DNA of 64,000 bases, from positions 358,180-422,179 of the forward strand of contig NZ_WSSB01000001.1 in assembly GCF_009831765.1 (NCBI RefSeq). Direction: 5' to 3'. The notes beneath the pieces are model-generated. The model had not been told where the DNA came from, did no database searches, and was given only the letters and a program-made list of their open reading frames with translations. The first letter of the stretch is position 1; every line of letters starts with the position of its first letter. This DNA comes from Craterilacuibacter sinensis (GTDB taxonomy: Bacteria; Pseudomonadota; Gammaproteobacteria; Burkholderiales; Chromobacteriaceae). The position numbers were made by a program, and so were the translations under genes. Shown in pieces: positions 16,114 through 24,885 of the stretch.

Positions 16114-16743
16114 TCATGAGCGGCGGCGAAACCAGCCGGTAATGGACAGGCGCTGTTGTGTTGCCGGCAGCACTTCGTGCCAGAAGCGGTCGGACAGAAA
16201 AAGCACCAGCGTGCCGGCCTCGGGCCGAATATCCCTATATGTCTGGCAGTCGGGGTCAAGATAAAGCCTGAGCTGGCCGCCGGATGCCTCGGGCCAGTCC
16301 TGGTTCAGATACAGCACCGCACTTAAGGTGCGGGTGTCGTCGTCGCGGAAACGATCCAGATGCTTCTGGTAGAAGCTGCCGGCGGGATAGACGGCAAAGT
16401 GCGCTTCCAGCTCAGCCAGGCCCAGATAGAGTTCGCGGTTCACTGCACTACGCAGGCGCTGCATCGTGGTGAAGTAATGGCTGACGGCGGGCGACGCATC
16501 AGATTCGTCCAGCCACAGCACCGAGTCGGAGCGGATTTCGCTGCGCCGTGCTGCGTTCAGGCCGCGCCCGATGGCAGCCTGATGAAAGCGGCCGTCTTCC
16601 CATTCGCTCAGGCAGGCGCTGCGCAGGGCGCGGATATCTGCCGGCGAGAACAGATTGTGTACCGTGCACCAGCCTTGTTCGGCCAGTTGTTCGGCGATAG
16701 CGGATAGCTCATGACCTGCATCTTGTTTGACAGGCAAATCCAT
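16114..16743 (-). CDS. 2-oxoglutarate/Fe(II)-dependent oxygenase (prolyl hydroxylase-like)
   Basis: A 209-residue protein with a double-stranded beta-helix oxygenase fold. The iron triad is visible as His and Asp in QKHLDRFRDD and His in DRFWHEVLPA. The 2-oxoglutarate-binding Arg is in QQRLSITGWFRR at the C-terminus. It resembles the SM-20/P4H-type bacterial oxygenases, some of which hydroxylate elongation factor Tu or ribosomal proteins, but the substrate here cannot be told. Start 16743 (MDLPVKQD) is preferred over an upstream ATG without a ribosome site; AAGGTG precedes it. Divergence from its neighbours gives no pathway clue. Confidence 0.83.
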   Translation of the reverse strand: MDLPVKQDAGHELSAIAEQLAEQGWCTVHNLFSPADIRALRSACLSEWEDGRFHQAAIGRGLNAARRSEIRSDSVLWLDESDASPAVSHYFTTMQRLRSAVNRELYLGLAELEAHFAVYPAGSFYQKHLDRFRDDDTRTLSAVLYLNQDWPEASGGQLRLYLDPDCQTYRDIRPEAGTLVLFLSDRFWHEVLPATQQRLSITGWFRRRS

Positions 16744-16812
16744 GCTGCACCTTGTTATCAATATCGGTGCTATTTATTACCACGGTATTGCATATAAGGT
16801 GAAGCAGTTGAA

Positions 16813-17739
16813 TCAAATGTTCTCTGTAATATCCTGGCGGCAGCCGCTTAGCCAGTCAGCCACCATGGGGAAGTGGTCGGTCATGGCGTCGGGGTGGGTG
16901 AGCAGGCTGACGTGATCGTAATCGTGGCGATGGCCGGTTTTTTGCGCCAGCAGATGAACGCGCGAGAAGTGGGGGCCGGATTCGGCGCGAAAACGCCGGA
17001 CATCATCGACATGGCCACGGCACGGGTCGCGCATGGCGGCCAGATAGAGCGTCGGTGGCAGCGTCACGCTTTGGGCCGCAGTGCGATAGTCGAAGCCGTC
17101 ATCGGCATCGACCCACGGTGCCACCTTGGCCCACAGTTTGCTGTGCAGATGGCTCTTGTCGCTTTCATTGTCCGCGCCCAGGCCTATGCGTCTGGCCGGC
17201 AGATAGCCGCAAGTGCGGATGATCAGACGCGAGGCCAGATTCCACATCAGGTCGACTTCGATCAGCTTGCTGAGGTTTTTCACATGCACGCTGCGCTTGC
17301 TGCCGAAGTAGACCACGCTTTCTATATGGGCAAGCAGTGCTGGGTAGCGCACCAGGCAGCTGGTCATATGCACGCCGCCCCAGGAGTGGGCGAGCCAGTG
17401 CATGGGACGGTCCGGGCGCAGGCGGCGGATCAGCTCGAATGCTGCCGGCAGATCCTGGGTAATGGTCTCGGTCTGGCCATGGCGGCTGGCACGGCTGATT
17501 TTGGGCGTGCTCTGGCCGCGCCCGCGCAAGTCGAGCACGAAGCAGTCGTAGCCTTGCGCCGCCAGCCACGGCGCCAGCCCCTTGCCCGAGTCGCTATAGA
17601 AAATGCGGCCGTTGCCCATCACCCCGTGCAACAGCAGCACCGGCGCACCATCGTCGCGTGTGGCGTGGCGGATGCGGCGCAGGTGCAGGGTATCGCCACC
17701 GGATACCGGCAGATACAGGCTTTGTTCGTGGTAGGGCAT
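16813..17739 (-). CDS. Alpha/beta hydrolase
   Basis: A 308-residue alpha/beta hydrolase. The oxyanion-hole motif is LLHGVMGNGRIF, the nucleophile elbow LAHSWGGVHM (His-Ser-Trp-Gly-Gly), and the likely acid and base are Asp in MRDPCRGHVDD and His in HRHDYDHVSL. Mid-protein helices (about residues 150-220) form a cap. The substrate is unknown; lipase or polyester-hydrolase-like activity is possible. I chose MPYHEQSL at 17739 because the more upstream ATG at 17769 lies inside a 13-bp inverted repeat; either could be right. It is transcribed in the same direction as the GlxA-type regulator upstream. Confidence 0.8.
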   Translation of the reverse strand: MPYHEQSLYLPVSGGDTLHLRRIRHATRDDGAPVLLLHGVMGNGRIFYSDSGKGLAPWLAAQGYDCFVLDLRGRGQSTPKISRASRHGQTETITQDLPAAFELIRRLRPDRPMHWLAHSWGGVHMTSCLVRYPALLAHIESVVYFGSKRSVHVKNLSKLIEVDLMWNLASRLIIRTCGYLPARRIGLGADNESDKSHLHSKLWAKVAPWVDADDGFDYRTAAQSVTLPPTLYLAAMRDPCRGHVDDVRRFRAESGPHFSRVHLLAQKTGHRHDYDHVSLLTHPDAMTDHFPMVADWLSGCRQDITENI

Positions 17740-17763
17740 GATCGCGTCCATACGCCCGTGGGC

Positions 17764-17797
17764 GGGCATGGTTCAAACGCATGATTGAACCATGCCC
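17764..17797. repeat. 13-bp perfect inverted repeat (REP-like)
   Basis: Arms GGGCATGGTTCAA and TTGAACCATGCCC with an 8-base loop, lying between the regulator stop and the hydrolase start. There is no T-run on either side, so it is not a classical terminator. A related palindrome with GGCATGA/TCATGCC arms occurs at 52781-52844. Confidence 0.75.
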
Positions 17798-17815
17798 TTG
17801 TATTGGAGGCGAACG

Positions 17816-18745
17816 CTATCGCTTGGCAGGCGTGCCGCCAACGATTTGCTTCCATACCCGGCGCAGGGTACGCGCCGAGCCAAATCCGGCTGCTTCAGCT
17901 GCTGTCTCCACGGTCGCACCGAGGGCGAGCCGGTCGCGGGCAACTTCTATTTGCAGTGCCTGACGGTAGGCAACCACGCTGCTGGCGGTATGGGTGCGAA
18001 ATAGCCGGCACAGATGGCGCTCGCTGATATGGACGCGTTCGGCCAGATTCGACAGTGTCCAGTGCTGGGCGGGGTCGGCCGCAATCAGATCCTGCGCCTT
18101 GTGCAGTGCCGGGTTGAGGTGGTTGCGGTGTGCCATAAATGGCGACAGCTGGGCAGCCGTGCCATCGCGCCGTGCGTAGACCACCATGCGCCGTGCGACG
18201 CGGGCTGCGAGCGCTGCGCCGGCCTGCTGTTCGATCAGCCATAGCGCCAGATCGATGCCGGCTGTGATGCCCGCCGAGGTGGCGATTGGGCCGTCTTCGA
18301 CAAAAATGCGGTCCTGTTCGACCCGTGCGCCGGGGGCGAGAGCCGCAAGCTTGCTGGTCAAAGCGTGATGGGTGGTGCAGCGCCGCCCGTTGAGCAGCCC
18401 TGCCATCGCGGCCAGTAGCGCGCCCGAGCAGATGCAGGCGATGCGGGTGTCGGCGCGTACGCTTTGCGCTAGCCACGCGACCAGTTGTTGCGCCGGCGCT
18501 GTGCTGTAATCGCGGTCTTCGTCAACGGTGCCGACCAGCACCAGCAACGCGTGCTTTGGCAGTTTTTCAGGCAGGGGCGCGACGTGGCTGACCAGCCCCA
18601 AGGAGCTGACGCATTCGGCCGCCGGCCCTACGGTATGCAGCCGCAGCCGCGCACCTTCATCGATGGCGATACGCATGGCTTCGGCCGGGCCTGCGTGATC
18701 CAGCGCCAGATAGTTCGGCGTCAGGATGAAAAAGACCTCATTCAT
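17816..18745 (-). CDS. GlxA-family transcriptional regulator (DJ-1/PfpI plus AraC-type HTH)
   Basis: A 309-residue regulator. Residues about 1-190 form a DJ-1/PfpI-like class I amidotransferase-type domain; the nucleophile-elbow Cys is present in IACICSGALLA. Residues about 210-309 form an AraC/XylS double helix-turn-helix (LSNLAERVHISERHLCRLFRTH and ETAAEAAGFGSARTLRRVW). Such regulators sense small nitrogenous or thiol metabolites in known cases (GlxA, ArgR/CdhR of Pseudomonas), but the ligand here is unknown. Its start overlaps the stop of the EamA-type exporter by four bases, so it is the last gene of the isochorismatase-exporter-regulator operon and may control it. Confidence 0.9.
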   Translation of the reverse strand: MNEVFFILTPNYLALDHAGPAEAMRIAIDEGARLRLHTVGPAAECVSSLGLVSHVAPLPEKLPKHALLVLVGTVDEDRDYSTAPAQQLVAWLAQSVRADTRIACICSGALLAAMAGLLNGRRCTTHHALTSKLAALAPGARVEQDRIFVEDGPIATSAGITAGIDLALWLIEQQAGAALAARVARRMVVYARRDGTAAQLSPFMAHRNHLNPALHKAQDLIAADPAQHWTLSNLAERVHISERHLCRLFRTHTASSVVAYRQALQIEVARDRLALGATVETAAEAAGFGSARTLRRVWKQIVGGTPAKR

Positions 18746-19632
18746 GTGTTCACCCCGCGCAGTCGGGCCAGCAGGCGCTGCCCCAGGCTGCCGATGGCCA
18801 GCCCGACAACCAACAGCGCACCGCCTGCCAGTTGCAAGCTGCTCAGGCGCTCGCCCAGAAACAGGCTGGCCGACAATACACCGAAAAACGGTACCAGCAG
18901 GCTATAAGGCGCAACCACATTGGCCGAGTGGCGCGACAGCAGCCGGCTCCACTGGCCATAGCCGAACAGGGTGGCGACCAGCGCCAGATAGGCGACCGCC
19001 GCCGCACTTTTGAGAGTCAGTACCGCCGACCAGTCGGTAGTGGGGGCCTCGAACAGTGCCCACATGGCAAGAAAGGGCAGGATGGGCATCAGGCTGGAAT
19101 ACACCACCAGCGACAGCATATCCGGCGCGCTGCCGTGACTGACAATACGCCGTACCACCAGATTCGACGTCGCCCAGCACACTGCGCCGGCCAGCGTCAG
19201 CAGCAGCCCGGAAAGTGGCAGCGACTGGCCGCTGCTCAGGCCGATCAGCAGCAGGCCGCCGCTGCCGACGACCAGACCGGCCAGCTGTGCCGCGCTGAAG
19301 CGCTCGCCCAGCCATAGCGCGCCCAAAAGCAAGGTGAAAAAGGCCTGGCTTTGCAGCACGATGGAGGCGAGCGACGCCGGCATACCGGCCTTGATCGCGG
19401 AAAACAGGAAGGCGAACTGGCCAAAGCCGACTGTCAGCCCGTATGCCGCCAGCGCGCGCCACGGCAGCTTGGGGCGGCGCACGAACAGCAAGCCGACGCT
19501 GGCGGCGCAGGCAAAGCGCAGCGCACCCAGCAAAAAGGGCGGCACGCCGGCGACGCCCCACTTGATGACCACGAAGTTGAAACCCCACACGGCAACGATG
19601 GCCAGTGCGATCAATCGGTCGGTAAAAGGCAT
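18742..19632 (-). CDS. eamA: EamA-type drug/metabolite exporter
   Basis: A 296-residue inner-membrane protein with ten predicted helices in two EamA repeats. The sequence resembles E. coli EamA (YdeD), which exports O-acetylserine and cysteine: ALAIVAVWGFNFVVIKWG, ALRFACAA, YGLTVGFGQFAFLFSAIKAG, SLASIVLQSQAFFTLLLGAL and LALVATLFGYGQW are all in the expected order. A cysteine-pathway or broader metabolite-export role is inferred from that similarity. It lies between an isochorismatase-family hydrolase (31 bases upstream) and its probable regulator (4-base overlap). Confidence 0.88.
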   Translation of the reverse strand: MPFTDRLIALAIVAVWGFNFVVIKWGVAGVPPFLLGALRFACAASVGLLFVRRPKLPWRALAAYGLTVGFGQFAFLFSAIKAGMPASLASIVLQSQAFFTLLLGALWLGERFSAAQLAGLVVGSGGLLLIGLSSGQSLPLSGLLLTLAGAVCWATSNLVVRRIVSHGSAPDMLSLVVYSSLMPILPFLAMWALFEAPTTDWSAVLTLKSAAAVAYLALVATLFGYGQWSRLLSRHSANVVAPYSLLVPFFGVLSASLFLGERLSSLQLAGGALLVVGLAIGSLGQRLLARLRGVNT

Positions 19633-19663
19633 GGGCGGCTCCGGTTAGTTTCCGATTATGCCA

Positions 19664-20224
19664 TCAGTTTTGTGCGGGCAGCGTGGCAAGGCAGCTTGCG
19701 ACGCTGTGCAAGGTCGCAAAGCGTCCGGCCAGTACCAGCTCGGTGTGCTCACGCACTTCCCTGGCCGTGTAAGTGCGCCCGCTACGCGGGTGCGTCATGG
19801 CAAAAGTCAGGGTGGCTTCGCTGACGAAATCGACGGCATAGCCTAAGTCAGAGGCCACGCGGGCGGTGGTTTCGCAGCACTGCTCGGTACGGATGCCGGC
19901 AATAATCAGCCGTGTGATGGCGTGCTGTTGCAGCCATTCGCGCAAGCCGCTGTCTGTGAGTGCATTGTGTACATGCTTGGTAAAGGTGGCGTCGGCATTG
20001 TCCGGCAGCCAGTCCATGAGGCGCACCAGCCCCGAGGCAGCGGCAAACGGCCCGTCGCCATCTTCGTGCAGGATATGCACCACGGGCACGCCTTGCGCAC
20101 GGCACCCGGCAATCAGGGCGAGCAGCTTGTCGCGAAAGGCGGGCAAGGCGCACTCATCCCAATAGGGTCGATGTAAAAAAGACTGTTGAACATCAATCAC
20201 GATCAGCGCGCAGCGTGGCGACAT
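19664..20224 (-). CDS. Isochorismatase-family cysteine hydrolase
   Basis: A 186-residue cysteine hydrolase of the isochorismatase fold. Catalytic residues are visible: Asp in LIVIDVQQSF, Lys in FTKHVHNAL and Cys in GIRTEQCCETTAR; there is an extra Cys next to the usual nucleophile position. Members hydrolyse amides or esters such as nicotinamide, N-carbamoylsarcosine or isochorismate, and the substrate cannot be read from sequence. Start 20224 follows AAGGAG with a good spacing; an upstream in-frame ATG does not. First gene of an operon with eamA and the GlxA-type regulator, so its product or substrate may be what the exporter handles. Confidence 0.87.
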   Translation of the reverse strand: MSPRCALIVIDVQQSFLHRPYWDECALPAFRDKLLALIAGCRAQGVPVVHILHEDGDGPFAAASGLVRLMDWLPDNADATFTKHVHNALTDSGLREWLQQHAITRLIIAGIRTEQCCETTARVASDLGYAVDFVSEATLTFAMTHPRSGRTYTAREVREHTELVLAGRFATLHSVASCLATLPAQN

Positions 20225-20382
20225 GGCAGGGCTCCTTGTTTGGGGTGTCGTGCCATGATGCCGCATGGGCAAAGACAGGCGTGATGCCGTTTATGGACAG
20301 AGAGGGGGGCAGATCCGGACAGGATGCATGGTCAGAGGCGTGTATTTACGCTACCCTTTTTGCATTAATCATGGGGGTGGGA

Positions 20383-20805
20383 ATGGAAAAGCATTATCCG
20401 GTTTTGAGTGAAAAAAGCATTGTGATGCGCTGGGGCGATATGGACGCCATCGGCCACCTTAACAACGCGGTGTACTTCCGCTATCTGGAGCAGATCCGTA
20501 TCGACTGGCTGGAGGAGGCAGGCTTCCCGATTACGCCGGATGGCATCGGCCCGGTCATCGCGCATACCGCCTGCCATTTCAAGCGTGAAATCAGCTATCC
20601 GGCCACCTTGCATATCACCATTGAGCTTGAGCATCTGGGGCGTAGCAGCCTGAAGCTGCGCCACCGTTTCTTTTGTGGCGAGGATCGCACGACAGTGTAC
20701 GCAGTCGGTGAGGTGACGCTGGTGTGGGTGGATTACCGCGCGGGCAAGAGCGTGCCGATTCCGCAGGCTCTACGCGACATGGCTGGGGCGGCAAACCCAG
20801 TTTGA
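20383..20805 (+). CDS. Acyl-CoA thioesterase of the 4-hydroxybenzoyl-CoA thioesterase (hotdog) family
   Basis: A 140-residue single hotdog domain. The active-site segment MRWGDMDAIGHLNNAVYFRYLEQIR near the N-terminus contains the catalytic Asp and the family's HLNN signature; the quoted stretch runs over residues about 14-38. FKREISYPATLHI follows in the middle. Substrates of such YbgC/FcbC-like proteins range widely, so only thioesterase activity is proposed. The ATG at 20383 is chosen for its GGGGGTGGGA ribosome site; the longer frame upstream has no protein-like content. It stands alone, divergent from the isochorismatase operon. Confidence 0.86.
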   Translation: MEKHYPVLSEKSIVMRWGDMDAIGHLNNAVYFRYLEQIRIDWLEEAGFPITPDGIGPVIAHTACHFKREISYPATLHITIELEHLGRSSLKLRHRFFCGEDRTTVYAVGEVTLVWVDYRAGKSVPIPQALRDMAGAANPV

Positions 20806-20937
20806 TGGCGGAAGGAAAGCCGCCATCTTGATCCAATAGAGAACGGGTAGGTTAAATAGCAACTATATTTTATTTTCATTTATTATATAAGAGTTTGTTA
20901 AAATTCACGCCATTCGTTTATCTGGCGGGAAAATTTC

Positions 20938-22824
20938 ATGCGTTCCCTACGTAGCAAGCTGACTCTGTTGACGGCAGCAGCCATGCTGTTTGTCGCACTG
21001 AGTATTACCCTGATTGTCTGTTTTAACCTGATGCGTAACGCCAAGCAGGAAGCCTTGCGCGAGATGCAGCAGGTGACCCATGCCCAGGCGCAGTATGTGT
21101 CCGAGTGGCTGGGGGTACGCAAAAAAATCATCAGCAGCAGCCTTGAGCGCGCGGCAGACCCTCAGGTCAGCTACTACCTCAAACAGTTGGCTGAATCCGG
21201 TGGTTTCAGCATCATCTATGCAGGTAATGGCGCAACCGAGGATATGCAGTACTCGGTGCCTGGCCGTCCCAAGCCCAGTGCAGAGTACCGTCCGTCGCAG
21301 CGGCCATGGTTTCAGCAGTCAAAATCGCAAAACGGCATCATCGTGACCGAGCCGTATCCGGACTCCGAGCCGGAAACCAGAGGGCAACTGGTCATCACTA
21401 TCGCCGACAGTGTCAAAGGACAGCCTTTGGTTGTGGGTGGCGACATCCTGATCGAGCAGTTGGTGCAGTCCATTCTGGCAGTCGAGATGGAAGGGCAAGG
21501 CCATGTGTTCCTGATGATGAAGGATGGCAAGGTCATCGCCTATCCGAAAGACGGCACGGCACTCAAGCCGATTGCCGAAGTGATCCCGGCGCTGGATGGC
21601 ACGACGATAGCCGCGATGGCAGCATCCTTGCAGCCACGCGCAATGGAGATCGGCGGCAAGGACTTTCTGGTCGAGCTCAAACCGGTCGCCGGCAGCGACT
21701 GGGTGCTGGGCGTCGCCATGGACCAGGCTGAAATCGATGCGCCGCTGCATCGCATGCTGCTGATGATCGTCGGCGCTGTGGTGCTGGTGTGTGCGCTGGT
21801 GTTGCTGCTGTGCTCGGTCTATCTGGGGCGTTTGTTGCTGGGCCTGTTCCGGGTGCGCGATGCGATGCGCGAGATTTCGGCGGGCGAGGGTGACCTGACC
21901 CGCCGCATCGAGGTGGCCGGCGATGACGAGGTGGCGCAGACCGCGCAGGCATTCAACCAGTTTGTGTCGCGCCTGAACGGCATGTTCCGTGAATTGCAGG
22001 GCGAGGCCGTGGCGCTGGGGCAGGGCGTGGTGCAGGTGGGGGCAATGGTGGACAAGGTAGCCGCTGACTCGCATGCGCTGGCCGATATCTCCAGTGCCAA
22101 TGCTGCCGCCATCGAGGAGGTGAGCGTGAGCATCGCGCATATTGCCGAGGCGACCCGCGAAACCGACGAGCTGGCCCGCGTATCAGGACAGGCGGCCGAC
22201 GCCGGTGCCGCCGACATGCTGCATATCAGCGACAAAATGGCGCAGACCAGCCAGTCGGTTGGCGACCTGGCCCGTTTGCTGGGCTCGCTGGAGCTGCGTT
22301 CGCAGGAGATTTCCAAGATCACCGGCGTGATCAGCGATATCGCCGATCAGACCAATCTGCTGGCGCTGAATGCGGCGATCGAGGCGGCGCGTGCCGGCGA
22401 GCAGGGGCGCGGCTTCGCGGTGGTGGCGGACGAGGTACGCAAGCTGGCCGAACGCACGGTGCGGGCGACGGTGGAAATCCGCAGCATGATCCAGACCATA
22501 CTCGCCGAGACCGGCCAGGCGGTCGGCAGCATGCAGCAGACCTCGCGCTCGGTTGGCGACAGTGTGGAGCTGACGCAGGGCGCACGCGAGCGCATGCAGC
22601 AGATTACCGGCACCATGAGCCAGGTGATGGAGCGCATCGGCGGCATCGCGCTGTCGACCAGCGAGCAGCACAATGCGACGACGGCGATGGCGCAAAGTAC
22701 CGAATCGATCAACGGCCGTATCGTCCATTCCGATACCGACTTGCAGCAGGCGCGTGCGACGCTGCTGCAACTGGCGCAGCTGGTGCAGGCGATGGAAGCC
22801 GCGTTTGCCCGCTTCAGGCTGTAA
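20938..22824 (+). CDS. Methyl-accepting chemotaxis protein with periplasmic dCache-type sensor
   Basis: A 628-residue chemoreceptor. TM1 is about residues 8-30, followed by a periplasmic ligand domain of about 240 residues with Cache features ([44 protein letters not shown]-type segment [12 protein letters not shown]). TM2 is about residues 275-300, then HAMP ([20 protein letters not shown]) and the signalling hairpin with the conserved tip [20 protein letters not shown] and [17 protein letters not shown]. The ligand is not predictable, though dCache receptors often bind amino acids. No CheW-binding pentapeptide for CheR is seen at the C-terminus, which ends AAFARFRL. A strong terminator follows. 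Confidence 0.95.
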   Translation: MRSLRSKLTLLTAAAMLFVALSITLIVCFNLMRNAKQEALREMQQVTHAQAQYVSEWLGVRKKIISSSLERAADPQVSYYLKQLAESGGFSIIYAGNGATEDMQYSVPGRPKPSAEYRPSQRPWFQQSKSQNGIIVTEPYPDSEPETRGQLVITIADSVKGQPLVVGGDILIEQLVQSILAVEMEGQGHVFLMMKDGKVIAYPKDGTALKPIAEVIPALDGTTIAAMAASLQPRAMEIGGKDFLVELKPVAGSDWVLGVAMDQAEIDAPLHRMLLMIVGAVVLVCALVLLLCSVYLGRLLLGLFRVRDAMREISAGEGDLTRRIEVAGDDEVAQTAQAFNQFVSRLNGMFRELQGEAVALGQGVVQVGAMVDKVAADSHALADISSANAAAIEEVSVSIAHIAEATRETDELARVSGQAADAGAADMLHISDKMAQTSQSVGDLARLLGSLELRSQEISKITGVISDIADQTNLLALNAAIEAARAGEQGRGFAVVADEVRKLAERTVRATVEIRSMIQTILAETGQAVGSMQQTSRSVGDSVELTQGARERMQQITGTMSQVMERIGGIALSTSEQHNATTAMAQSTESINGRIVHSDTDLQQARATLLQLAQLVQAMEAAFARFRL

Positions 22825-22844
22825 AACCAACAGGCTATAGCCGC

Positions 22845-22881
22845 AAAAAAGCCCGTCAGGCTGGGTCTGACGGGCTTTTTG
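22845..22881. terminator. Bidirectional terminator between the chemoreceptor and mnmC
   Basis: AAAAAGCCCGTCAG / CTGACGGGCTTTTT with a short loop, flanked by A- and T-runs, so it can serve both convergent genes. Confidence 0.92.
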
Positions 22882-22905
22882 CATGCCGTGTGGCAGCGCT
22901 TGCTT

Positions 22906-24885
22906 TCAAGATTGACGGCCCTTGGCTGCGCGGATGCGTGCGCGCAGCAAGAAACGGTTGGGCGACAGCGCATCGACTACCGGCTTGGGCAGTGGCAGCG
23001 TTTCGCCGCAGGCGAGGCTGGCAATCAGCTCGCCCGCCAGCGGCGCGCTGACCATGCCGCGCGAACCATGGCCGCTGCTGATATACAGGCCATCCAGCCA
23101 AGGCATCGGTGTCGTCAGCTTGAGGCTGGCATCGCGTCCCAGGTCGGCGTAGGCCGCTTCAAACGCGTCCTGGTCGGCAAGCATGCCGACCAGCGGCAGG
23201 TAGTCGGGCGTGGTCGCGCGCAAGGCGGCGCGCCCGCCCAAGGTGGCCGGCGAGAGTGTGTCGCCATCCAGCGCCTGATAGAGCGCCGGGCTCAGCTCGG
23301 CGAGCATGGCCAGATTGCCCGTGTGCTCATCGGCCGAGACTTCGCTGTCGCTGCGTTCGAAATTGAAGCTGGCACCAAAGGTGTGGGCATCATCAGCCGC
23401 CGGTGCGATATAGCCTTCACCGCACAGCACGGTTTTCAGTTGCCGGCTCGCCCCGGTGGCTGCGGCTACCGACACCTGACCGCGTATCGGCTTGAGCGGC
23501 AGGTGTGCGCTTTGTGTAAACAGGGCGCTGGCATTGGCGCAGGCGATGACTACCATATCCGCGCTGCAGCTCCCGCCGTCCGCCAGTTCTGCCTGCCAGC
23601 CCTTGTCCGTTCTGTCCAGGCTCTGCACTGCGGCGCCATAGCGGCAGCTCACGCCCGGAGTAGCCAGCAAGGCCGCAACCAGCCGTGGCGGCTTGATCCA
23701 GCCGCCTTCGGGGAAAAAAAGCCCATCTTGGTTAAGCGGCAAACCGGCGAGTACGCCGGCTGCAGCGGCTGAGACCGGATGCAGCAAGCTTGCGGGAAAG
23801 GCCGCTGCCAGTTGCGCCTGACGTTTGCGCGTGGCGTCGTCGTGTGCCAGTTGCAGTACGCCGCAATCATCCCAGTCTGTGCCTTTTTGCTGGCAGGCAT
23901 AAAGCGTGCGCAGGTTATAGCCGTAGCCGGCGAGCAATAGCCGGGTTTGCGGGGTAAGGTGGGCCGACAGTTTGAGGTAAAGCACGCCTTGCGGATTGCC
24001 CGAGGCTTCTTGTGCGGGCACCGCGTGGCGCTCCAGTACCGTCACGCTAAAGCCGCGCCGGGCGAGGCTGGCGGCGGCGCTGGCACCGGCAATGCCAGCG
24101 CCAATCACGATGGCGCGCCGGCCACCCGTCTGGGGCGGGCGGGATAGCCAGGGTGCTTGCCAGGGCAAGGTGCCGGCGGCAAGGCGCGTGCCCACGGTCA
24201 TTTCCCGTTTGCTGCCAAAGCCCGGTACTTTCTTGACGGCAAAGCCAGCAGCGCTCAGGCCGCGGCGCACAAAGCCGGCGCAGGTAAAGGTTGCCAGCGT
24301 GGCGTCGGGTGCGGACAGGCGTGCAAGCTGTTCGAATAGCGGCAACTGCCACATGTCCGGATTTTTCGACGGGGAAAAGCCGTCGAGAAACCAGGCATCG
24401 ACGCGAGTATCCAGCTCGGGCAGGGTGTCCAGCGCATCGCCGATGAGCAGGCTCAGGCTGACACGCCCGCCATCCAGCAACAGGCGCTGGTGTCCGGTTT
24501 CCATGCCGTGATACAGCGCAAGCAGCGCCGCTGCTTCGCTGGCAAGTTCAGGCCAGGCTTGCAGTGCACGGCTAAGGTCGGCATGGCTAAGCGGGTGTTT
24601 CTCGGTGCTGACAAAATCCAGCCGTGCGCCGGCGGGTGCACAGGCCTTGAAGAGCTGCCAGGCACACAGAAAGTTGAGGCCGGTGCCAAAGCCGGTTTCG
24701 CCCACAGTAAAGTGTGCCTGCTGCGGCAGTGCGGCAAAGCGCTCGGCCAGACGGTTGCCGGCCAGAAACACATGGCGTGTTTCATGCAGCCCGCTGTCGC
24801 GCGAGAAGTACACATCGCCATAGTCCAGCGACGAGGGTTGCCCGTCCTGCCACTCAAGACGGGCGTGAAGTGGCGCGGCCGTCAT
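22906..24885 (-). CDS. mnmC: Bifunctional tRNA U34 mnm5s2U biosynthesis protein MnmC
   Basis: MnmC completes the side chain of U34 in tRNAs for Lys, Glu and Gln. The FAD oxidase domain removes the carboxymethyl group, and the methyltransferase domain then adds a methyl from SAM. In the 659-residue protein the methyltransferase comes first (SAM loop GETGFGTGLNFLCAW; DGFSPSKNPDMW near residue 170), followed by the oxidase (FAD fold AIVIGAGIAGASAAASLARR near residue 265; late VSAAPLAGELIASL). The start overlaps the mnmH stop by four bases, so the two modification genes are translationally coupled. mnmC products are the substrate of MnmH, which fits the pairing. Confidence 0.97.
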   Translation of the reverse strand: MTAAPLHARLEWQDGQPSSLDYGDVYFSRDSGLHETRHVFLAGNRLAERFAALPQQAHFTVGETGFGTGLNFLCAWQLFKACAPAGARLDFVSTEKHPLSHADLSRALQAWPELASEAAALLALYHGMETGHQRLLLDGGRVSLSLLIGDALDTLPELDTRVDAWFLDGFSPSKNPDMWQLPLFEQLARLSAPDATLATFTCAGFVRRGLSAAGFAVKKVPGFGSKREMTVGTRLAAGTLPWQAPWLSRPPQTGGRRAIVIGAGIAGASAAASLARRGFSVTVLERHAVPAQEASGNPQGVLYLKLSAHLTPQTRLLLAGYGYNLRTLYACQQKGTDWDDCGVLQLAHDDATRKRQAQLAAAFPASLLHPVSAAAAGVLAGLPLNQDGLFFPEGGWIKPPRLVAALLATPGVSCRYGAAVQSLDRTDKGWQAELADGGSCSADMVVIACANASALFTQSAHLPLKPIRGQVSVAAATGASRQLKTVLCGEGYIAPAADDAHTFGASFNFERSDSEVSADEHTGNLAMLAELSPALYQALDGDTLSPATLGGRAALRATTPDYLPLVGMLADQDAFEAAYADLGRDASLKLTTPMPWLDGLYISSGHGSRGMVSAPLAGELIASLACGETLPLPKPVVDALSPNRFLLRARIRAAKGRQS

